Shown piece by piece: positions 21,988 to 26,610 of a stretch of DNA of 26,610 bases. Within the stretch, counting starts at the first letter, position 1. Each line of letters begins with the position of its first letter. Source of the DNA: Phycisphaeraceae bacterium (GTDB taxonomy: Bacteria; Planctomycetota; Phycisphaerae; Phycisphaerales; UBA1924); contig WUAJ01000009.1 in the NCBI GenBank assembly GCA_009827215.1, forward strand, positions 1 through 26,610, given 5' to 3'. Under the pieces are notes generated by a model that was not told where the DNA came from, made no database searches, and saw nothing but the letters and a program-made list of their open reading frames with translations. The translations under genes and the position numbers were made by a program.

Positions 21988-23226
21988 ATGAGCAGAATCA
22001 TCGAACTCCACGCGAGCAATGTAAAGAAACTCAAGGCGGTGTCAATCGACAACCCGGACCCGACATGCAATGTCATCGGTGGTCAAAACGCCCAGGGAAA
22101 AACCTCACTGATCGATTCGATCGTGATGGCCATCGGCGGCAAGACCTCGATACCCGACAAGCCGATCAGGGATGGCGAAGAACACGCAGAGATCGTGCTC
22201 AAGACCGAAGACCTGATCGTCACGCGCAAGTTCACCCCGTCGGGTTCTTCGCTCAAGGTCACCAACCACGAAGGGCTCACGCACAGCAAAGCACAGTCGA
22301 AGCTCGACGAGCTGATCGGACGCTTGACCCTCGACCCGCTCGCGTTCACACGGCTCGATGCCAAGAAACAGGCGCAGACCCTCCGCGACCTGCTCGGCAT
22401 CGACACCAGTGAGCTTGACGAGAAGCGCAAGTCCACATTCGACACGCGCACCGAGGTCAACCGGGATATCAAGAAGCTCGAAGCGCAGCTCGGCGAGATG
22501 ACACTGCACGAGGGTGTGGGCGAAGAAGAAGTCTCATTAACCTCACTGGTCGAAGAGTCGAAGCAGATATCGGAAAAGAATCAGCAGATCACCCAGTGCA
22601 AGGATTTGCTCGAATCACTGGGACGGCGCATGGACGGTATCGCCGAACAGATCGCTCAGCTCAACAAAGAAGCCGCGGCCGTTGGAATCAAGATCGACAC
22701 CGAGCGGCAGCGCCTCGAAGAACTCGGCTCGTTCCAGTCGCTCGATGATGTCAACCAACGCATCGCCAACAGCGAGGACACCAACCGGAAGATCCGCGAG
22801 AACCAGCAGTACAAGCAGACCAACCAAACACTCGACGAGCACACCAAACGCGCTGACCAGCTCAGCGAGCAGCTCATGCAGATCGACCAGACAAAGGCCG
22901 AGATGCTCGCCGCCGCCGAGTACCCGATCGACGGCATCGGCATCAGCGACGACGGCGTGTTCACCTACAGGGGTATCCCGTTCGATCAGGCATCGGCCGC
23001 AGAGCAGCTCAAGGTCAGCGCCGCGATGGGACTGGCGCTCAATCCAAAGCTCCGCGTGCTGCTGATCCGCGATGGTTCGCTGCTCGACGATGAATCACTC
23101 GCACAGCTCAAGCAGTTCGCTGTAGACAACGACGCCCAGCTCTGGATCGAGCGCGTCGGCACCGGCGAGGAAGTCTCCATCGTCATCGAGGACGGTGAGA
23201 TCGCCAGCGCCACAGCAGTTGCGTAA
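21988..23226 (+). CDS. RecF/SbcC-like AAA ATPase of phage type
   Basis: A 412-aa ATPase. Walker A is GQNAQGKT (32-39) in an SMC/RecF-like N-terminus (IIELHASNVKKLKAV). A central coiled coil covers about residues 150-310. The C-terminal ABC part has FDQASAAEQLKVSAAMGLALNP as signature-like helix (positions about 332-353) and LRVLLIRDGSLLD as Walker B/D-loop. In this phage group the Walker B is followed by DG rather than DE. Such short SMC-like ATPases often lie beside phage exonucleases and annealing proteins and are thought to serve DNA recombination or repair. An AAGGAA site lies 6-7 nt before the ATG. A RecE-like nuclease is present 2.6 kb downstream. Confidence 0.85.
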   Translation: MSRIIELHASNVKKLKAVSIDNPDPTCNVIGGQNAQGKTSLIDSIVMAIGGKTSIPDKPIRDGEEHAEIVLKTEDLIVTRKFTPSGSSLKVTNHEGLTHSKAQSKLDELIGRLTLDPLAFTRLDAKKQAQTLRDLLGIDTSELDEKRKSTFDTRTEVNRDIKKLEAQLGEMTLHEGVGEEEVSLTSLVEESKQISEKNQQITQCKDLLESLGRRMDGIAEQIAQLNKEAAAVGIKIDTERQRLEELGSFQSLDDVNQRIANSEDTNRKIRENQQYKQTNQTLDEHTKRADQLSEQLMQIDQTKAEMLAAAEYPIDGIGISDDGVFTYRGIPFDQASAAEQLKVSAAMGLALNPKLRVLLIRDGSLLDDESLAQLKQFAVDNDAQLWIERVGTGEEVSIVIEDGEIASATAVA

Positions 23227-23236
23227 ACAAATCCCC

Positions 23237-23314
23237 CTCAGCCCCTGAGCGTTCGAAAGGACGCAACGGGGTGTTGATGTAACGCACTCGGCACAACTCC
23301 CCCTCACGGGGGAG
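23237..23314 (+). promoter_or_regulatory. Leader with three hairpins before the basic 61-aa gene
   Basis: CTCAG-CCC-CTGAG (23237-23249), then GCGT/ACGC arms around a TCGAAAGG loop (about 23249-23264), then the strong CTCCCCC-TCAC-GGGGGAG (23297-23314). No U-tract follows the last one. The region separates the ATPase gene from the initiator block and may be an attenuator or RNA-processing site. Confidence 0.4.
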
Positions 23315-23336
23315 GCCGGGCTTGAAAGGAAACCAA

Positions 23337-23522
23337 ATGAAACTCCCACTCCCGTTTTTGCACAACTATGTCCACAGCCCCGAGAAGTACCCCGGCCAAC
23401 GCACCCGCTACCGCAAGTTCTGCTGGAAGGGTGACGGTGTGCGCCCGCGCGTAACCCGCCAGATGAAACGACTCCTAGCCCGCAACCAGCGCAAGCTCCA
23501 GCGCTCTCGCAAGGGACTCTGA
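23337..23522 (+). CDS. Small highly basic protein
   Basis: A 61-aa protein with 18 Lys/Arg, strongly basic from residue 22 onward (RTRYRKFCWKGDG, then VTRQMKRLLARNQRKLQRSRKG). It probably binds nucleic acid or ribosomes. AAAGGA lies 8 nt before ATG 23337. It ends 7 bp before the initiator ATG, so they are probably co-translated. Not recognised. Confidence 0.6.
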   Translation: MKLPLPFLHNYVHSPEKYPGQRTRYRKFCWKGDGVRPRVTRQMKRLLARNQRKLQRSRKGL

Positions 23523-23529
23523 ACTGATT

Positions 23530-24750
23530 ATGAATCCGCTCCCTTGGTCCAAGTTGCCCAGATGGATCTCCCGCGAGGGTGTGCTGCGTCAGCTCTCGCG
23601 CTCGACGCCGGCGGTCCTCATCGTCCTGCTCAGCCACGCCGACGAGCACGGGTCGGTCTGTATCTCCCAGGTCGATGCGGCTCAGGAGAGCGGACTGAGC
23701 GAGGCCACAGCCAAGCGTGCGTTCAGGGAACTCGAACTCACCGGGATCATCGAGATCCTCGCACCCAGATCCGGGCGCCGGCCCGCCACCATCCGCGTCA
23801 ATATGGACGCTCGTGGGGTCACCGGTGACCGGTCAACAGTGACCGGTCAAGGTAGACCGGTCACCCATGACCCCGCTACGACCGCAGACGGCTCTCCGTT
23901 GACCGGTCATGGATGCGCGGTCAGCGTTGACCGGTCATCCGTGACCCCACAAGAGCGCGTTGACCGGTCATGGGTGACCCCAAAGCGCACACATATAGGA
24001 ACGCGCGTAAGAAGACAAGAAGAGAAGAGAGAGAGAGAGACTCTCACCCTCTCTCATCTCAAGACCGATAGCTGGCACCCAACAGCGCGCCTCATCGTCC
24101 ATTGCCCGAACGAAACACAGGAGTTTTACGCGCGGTTTATCACCGCCTACGAGCACGAGATCAAACTGTGGGGACAGCAGGCCGTCGCCATCTTCCTCGT
24201 CAAGTTCCCGAAGGCCGAGAAGCTGCTCTGGACCGTCCCCGACCTCATCGAGCTGGGGAAGTGTGTGTCCAATCTCAGCACGCTCACGCTCAACCAGGTG
24301 TGCATGGTCATCGACGAGCTGGTCGAGAAGCCAGGTGACCGCAAGACGGCGATCCCCCAGCTTCCCGAGACCAAAGAATCGCTGGCCAAGCGCGAAAAGC
24401 GCAATGAACGACGCGAGGACGAACTCACCATGTTCATCAACTCGGACGCGTTCGTCCGGGGGCAGAACGAGGCGGTTCGTCTGGAGATCCTGTCAAGGGA
24501 TCAGTCCGGTCGTGATGACCTGATCCGCGCCGTGTTCGAGCACATCCAGTCCCGTCGCAGTGAGGTGGTCTGGCAGCTCTGGAACAGGCGGTGTTATCAA
24601 TCAACAAAGAACCCGACCGACGCTCTGGAGTTCAACCCGCTGGGCTTCACCAACACCGCCTACTGGTTCCGTCACATGGCCGTCGAATCAGGCGCGGTCA
24701 CCCTCGACACAAACCACCCCCAGAACCAGCCCCAGGAGAAGAGCGCATGA
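23530..24750 (+). CDS. Winged-helix replication initiator carrying iterons in its own gene
   Basis: A 406-aa protein. Residues 20-92 form a winged helix of the kind in lambda-O-like and other phage or plasmid initiators: ISQVDAAQESGLSEATAKRAFRELELTGIIEIL (residues 45-77, cited as one domain) with the basic wing RSGRRPATIRV. Residues 97-151 are a repetitive Thr/Asp/Arg/Ser linker encoded by the iterons (TGDRS, VDRSS, VDRSW). A charged Arg/Glu stretch follows (about 158-171). The C-terminal 230 residues are helical and probably recruit helicase or primase. No Walker motif is present, so it is a non-ATPase initiator. Its role is inferred from fold plus iterons. It is coupled to the HNH gene by ATGA. 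Confidence 0.72.
   Translation: MNPLPWSKLPRWISREGVLRQLSRSTPAVLIVLLSHADEHGSVCISQVDAAQESGLSEATAKRAFRELELTGIIEILAPRSGRRPATIRVNMDARGVTGDRSTVTGQGRPVTHDPATTADGSPLTGHGCAVSVDRSSVTPQERVDRSWVTPKRTHIGTRVRRQEEKRERETLTLSHLKTDSWHPTARLIVHCPNETQEFYARFITAYEHEIKLWGQQAVAIFLVKFPKAEKLLWTVPDLIELGKCVSNLSTLTLNQVCMVIDELVEKPGDRKTAIPQLPETKESLAKREKRNERREDELTMFINSDAFVRGQNEAVRLEILSRDQSGRDDLIRAVFEHIQSRRSEVVWQLWNRRCYQSTKNPTDALEFNPLGFTNTAYWFRHMAVESGAVTLDTNHPQNQPQEKSA
23812..23984. repeat. Iteron array (TGACCGGTCA, 14-bp phase): probable replication origin
   Basis: Full or near-full copies of the palindrome TGACCGGTCA start at 23826, 23840, 23854 (AGACCGGTCA), 23900, 23928 and 23961. Degenerate or half copies fall on the same 14-bp phase at 23812, 23868, 23914, 23942 and 23975. 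All lie within the initiator coding sequence, in its linker. This is the arrangement of an iteron origin inside an initiator gene, as in lambda O. Confidence 0.75.
24009..24060. repeat. Polypurine tract followed by polypyrimidine tract beside the iterons
   Basis: Bases 24009-24040 are purines on the plus strand except C24016, ending in a GA dinucleotide run. Bases 24041-24060 are mostly C/T. The GAGAGAG and CTCTCTC arms can pair. It starts 25 bp after the last iteron half-site, where lambda has its strand-asymmetric unwinding region, though here it is GA-rich rather than AT-rich. Confidence 0.55.
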
Positions 24751-25241
24751 GTGACTCATCGGTCTGGGACAACTTTGTGCAGTGTGTTGAAGCGGCCGGC
24801 ATGGAAGCCGTCAAACGCACCAACACACACTGGCAGATCAAGGGCGATCTGCTCGTGAACTACTGGCCGTTTGCCAAGCGTGGCGCCACCGCGCATGTGA
24901 GCGGAACCAAGTCGGGATTGCGGAATGTGTCATTGAGTCAGGCGATCAAAATGGCGCGTTCCGCTCCACCAGTCGGAGGATATCGAGGCAAGCGTGATCG
25001 TCGCTCTGGCGGGTACTCCAAGACCAAAGCCAAAATGCTGCGCAAGAACAACAAGTGCTGGGTGTGCGGGAAGAAACTCACTCAGCGCACAGCCACACTC
25101 GATCATGTCATCCCGCTCGCACGCGGAGGCCAGGACAACCACAACAACATGAAGCTCGCCTGCGAACCGTGCAACCGCAAACGCGGCAGCGCGATGCCCG
25201 AGCTCTCAGACAACACCGAACACAACGAGGAAAACCAATGA
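24747..25241 (+). CDS. HNH endonuclease
   Basis: A 164-aa protein. The C-terminal HNH domain has C104xxC107, then LDHVIPLARGGQDNHNN (118-134) and CEPCN (139-143) with a K/RRG end, giving two zinc-binding CxxC pairs and the catalytic DH. The N-terminal 65 residues form a separate small domain (WQIKGDLLVNYWPFAKRG, then HVSGTKSG) seen with HNH nucleases in phages. Residues 76-100 are a basic linker. It presumably nicks or cuts DNA. Overlaps of ATGA on both sides place it firmly in the replication operon. Confidence 0.85.
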   Translation: MSDSSVWDNFVQCVEAAGMEAVKRTNTHWQIKGDLLVNYWPFAKRGATAHVSGTKSGLRNVSLSQAIKMARSAPPVGGYRGKRDRRSGGYSKTKAKMLRKNNKCWVCGKKLTQRTATLDHVIPLARGGQDNHNNMKLACEPCNRKRGSAMPELSDNTEHNEENQ

Positions 25242-25600
25242 ACCATCCAATCAAGATCCACGGCAAGCCCGACCCCAAGCAGATGCGTCGCGAGATCTGT
25301 CACGGGCTCGGTGTTTCGGTCGGTGACCTCTCGCGCACCGGTCCCCAGAGCCGCGCCAAGAAGCTGACGGCCGCACGCATCACCGTCGCGATGGCCGGGC
25401 TCGAACTGTGCGGCATGAGCCTGACCGAATCGGCGCAGCTCGCCGGCATGAAGAGCTACGGATCGATCCACGACGCCAAACCACGCTTTGAACGCGGCGA
25501 CCTGGACAACTACGCCATCTGCAAACTCTACCGCTCGATGATCGTGGTCCAGCGCGAGGTCAATCAGGGATGCAAGCAACACCTGGAGCAGTCGGCATGA
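25238..25600 (+). CDS. Stand-alone DnaA domain IV-like DNA-binding protein
   Basis: A 120-aa protein. Residues 14-85 follow the layout of DnaA domain IV: REICHGLGVSVGDL, a basic loop SRAKKL, helix TAARITVAMAGLEL, then the HTH (MSLTESAQLAGMKSYGSIHDA, 60-80), parallel to the DnaA signature in which GGRDHSTV is replaced by GMKSYGSI. No AAA+ ATPase domain exists, so it cannot act as a full DnaA. It could compete for or mark DnaA boxes. A perfect DnaA box lies at 13555. The C-terminal 35 residues are an added helix. It overlaps both neighbours by ATGA. Confidence 0.65.
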   Translation: MNHPIKIHGKPDPKQMRREICHGLGVSVGDLSRTGPQSRAKKLTAARITVAMAGLELCGMSLTESAQLAGMKSYGSIHDAKPRFERGDLDNYAICKLYRSMIVVQREVNQGCKQHLEQSA

Positions 25601-25812
25601 GTCCACCTCTGAGACTGATCCATGCACGCAAGATCGTGATCAACCGGGAGCGCCGGGTCGCCCGCCGCATGGTCAGCGAGTCGCACATGCAGGCCGCGAT
25701 CGACAAAGCCGTCGCCGCGGTGGATGTCATCGAGGTCATCCCAAACCCATCCAACAAGTCATTTTTCTATCGGCTCAGCAACGGCCGGTTGATCGACGAG
25801 AGCAAGTTCTGA
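25597..25812 (+). CDS. Uncharacterised 71-aa early protein
   Basis: Not recognised. It has a basic, helical N-terminal half (RKIVINRERRVARRMVSESH) followed by a strand-turn-strand end (VIEVIPNPSNKSFFYRLSNGRLID). The ATG overlaps the DnaA-IV-like stop (ATGA) and its own stop shares one base with the exonuclease ATG (TGATG). The small basic fold between replication and recombination genes suggests a DNA- or protein-binding accessory. Confidence 0.6.
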   Translation: MSPPLRLIHARKIVINRERRVARRMVSESHMQAAIDKAVAAVDVIEVIPNPSNKSFFYRLSNGRLIDESKF

Positions 25813-26610
25813 TGTCCAGCGCCCCCACCCACAGCATGTTCAAGCCCGTCGACAAATGGTCGATCGTCTGCCCGCCGGACGGTGTGTACGACGACATGCC
25901 CGCCGAGAAGTACCACAAGATCGACGCGCTCAACTTCTCGACGATCAAACAGTTCTGCATCTCCGGCATCCACGGCGAGCACTCCCTCCACGCACCGCTG
26001 GAGTTCAAAGCAGACTTCTACTTCGGCCAGGCCATGCACTCGGCGATACTTGAGCCCGATGATTTCGACGAGCGGGTCATGAAGTACGACAAAACAGGGT
26101 TGGGACCAACGGCGGAGGTCGCCCATCAAAAGCTCCAGCTCAAGCATCCCGATGCGATCCTGATGCGCAAAGGGTGGTACGAGAAGATCATGGCGATGCG
26201 CCGTCGGGTCGAGGCGCACCCGGAGACCCGGCACCTGCTCATCGACAGCAAGGGGCACAACGAGCGGGTGTTCATCTGGCGGGTTGAGCTCGATGTGGAC
26301 GGCAAACACATCATAATCCCGTGCAAGGCGCGTGTCGACCGGCACATGGAAGAGTTCAGACCCCACCGCGATGCGCACTCCGTATCTGGGATGGTCGATT
26401 TCAAGACCTGCCAGGACTCATCGACCCACGCCTTCGTGACCGCGATCGGTCGGCATATGTACCACATCCAAGCGGCGTGGTACCTGGGCGGCGCTTTCAA
26501 GCTCGGCAAGATCGCGAGCATCCACGACGATTCGTACACGATCATCGCCGCCGAGAAGAAGGCGCCGTTCCCGGTCGCGGTCTATCCGATCGATTTCCCG
26601 TCCATCTCAC
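25812..26610 (+). CDS. RecE-like PD-(D/E)XK exonuclease (3' end beyond window)
   Basis: 266 residues are present and the frame is open to the edge. Motifs of the RecE/phage exonuclease (exodeoxyribonuclease VIII-like) family appear in order: YFGQAMHSAILEPDDF (70-85) with the GxxxH and LEP elements; KARVDRH (172-178); MVDFKT (194-199) with the D-x-K core; YHIQAAWY (217-224), the YxxQ motif; and EKKAPFPVAVY. It should digest double-stranded DNA 5' to 3', leaving 3' tails for a single-strand annealing protein. It is the last of a coupled series with the initiator, HNH and DnaA-IV-like genes. A RecT/Erf/Bet-type partner would be expected just outside the window. Confidence 0.85.
   Translation, partial: MSSAPTHSMFKPVDKWSIVCPPDGVYDDMPAEKYHKIDALNFSTIKQFCISGIHGEHSLHAPLEFKADFYFGQAMHSAILEPDDFDERVMKYDKTGLGPTAEVAHQKLQLKHPDAILMRKGWYEKIMAMRRRVEAHPETRHLLIDSKGHNERVFIWRVELDVDGKHIIIPCKARVDRHMEEFRPHRDAHSVSGMVDFKTCQDSSTHAFVTAIGRHMYHIQAAWYLGGAFKLGKIASIHDDSYTIIAAEKKAPFPVAVYPIDFPSIS

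Larger units (their letters stand above)
11942..26610. mobile_element. Integrated phage- or plasmid-like element (left part; right end outside window)
   Basis: The element is bounded on the left by the tRNA-Ala fragment. Everything to the right is of accessory character: XRE/excisionase switch, serine recombinase, phage-type TPGPW protein, own tRNA, iteron-bearing initiator, DnaA-IV-like protein, RecF-like ATPase, HNH nuclease and RecE-like exonuclease, in short ATGA-coupled genes. No capsid, terminase, portal or conjugation gene is visible, so prophage, phage-plasmid, satellite and integrative plasmid are all possible. The integrase is either the serine recombinase at 15891 or lies beyond the right edge. 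Confidence 0.8.

Noticed and set aside
21780..22412. 210-aa plus-strand open frame overlapping the ATPase start
   Set aside because: It is Arg/Pro/His-rich out-of-frame reading of two supported genes.
23812..23984. CRISPR array
   Set aside because: The repeats are 10-bp palindromes spaced 14 bp apart inside a coding frame, with no spacer-sized unique sequences and no cas genes.
24021..24040. GA microsatellite as simple sequencing artefact
   Set aside because: The tract stays in frame with the initiator and sits at the position expected for an origin's asymmetric region, so it was kept as a feature.

Overview
The window is bacterial DNA, probably from a marine-type member of the Planctomycetota (perhaps Phycisphaerae). 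That is an inference from gene style: PD40 propeller proteins, a DUF1580-like small HTH protein, an HRD-type Ser/Thr kinase and TTG/GTG starts. No rRNA or other taxonomic marker is present. It has two parts: chromosomal backbone (1 to about 11941) and the left part of an integrated, phage- or plasmid-like element (about 11942 to beyond the right edge).

Backbone. A truncated RluA-type pseudouridine synthase lies on the minus strand at the left edge. Divergent from it is a mostly plus-strand series: an exported beta-propeller protein, an AXE1-like alpha/beta hydrolase, a conserved uncharacterised gene with an internal frameshift, an MFS transporter and fumarylacetoacetase (tyrosine catabolism). 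A tightly coupled envelope or lipid-glycan set follows: a GT87-type membrane glycosyltransferase, a GT2 polyprenyl-phosphate-type glycosyltransferase and two SAM methyltransferases. A convergent TrhO (tRNA U34 hydroxylase) gene closes this part.

Element boundary. At 11942-11983 is the 3' half (anticodon loop to discriminator base) of a tRNA-Ala(TGC), minus strand, with element DNA where its 5' half should be. This is what the host-side junction looks like after integration into the 3' part of a tRNA gene. It predicts an intact tRNA-Ala at the far, unseen end.

Element, left arm (12.1-16.8 kb). A minus-strand unit contains a 110-aa protein, a tRNA-Met(CAT)-like gene and a protein with a long acidic Ser/Gly/Asp tail. 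Next comes a non-coding region with a perfect DnaA box, AT-rich DNA, G/C homopolymer runs and six CATATG sites within 691 bp. Small plus-strand genes, a compact three-way-junction RNA candidate and a short serine recombinase follow.

Element, middle (16.6-20.1 kb). Two minus-strand membrane or exported proteins and a transmembrane Ser/Thr kinase look like cargo. An XRE repressor and an excisionase-type HTH gene diverge from a shared operator array, as in a lysogeny-type switch.

Element, right arm (20.1 kb to edge). A long plus-strand early operon, largely joined by ATGA overlaps, encodes small DNA-binding proteins, a RecF/SbcC-like ATPase, a winged-helix replication initiator, an HNH nuclease, a DnaA-domain-IV-like protein and a RecE-like PD-(D/E)XK exonuclease. 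The initiator gene carries a 14-bp-phased array of the palindrome TGACCGGTCA followed by a polypurine tract. This parallels the architecture of the lambda O gene and origin and is the most interesting feature of the window.
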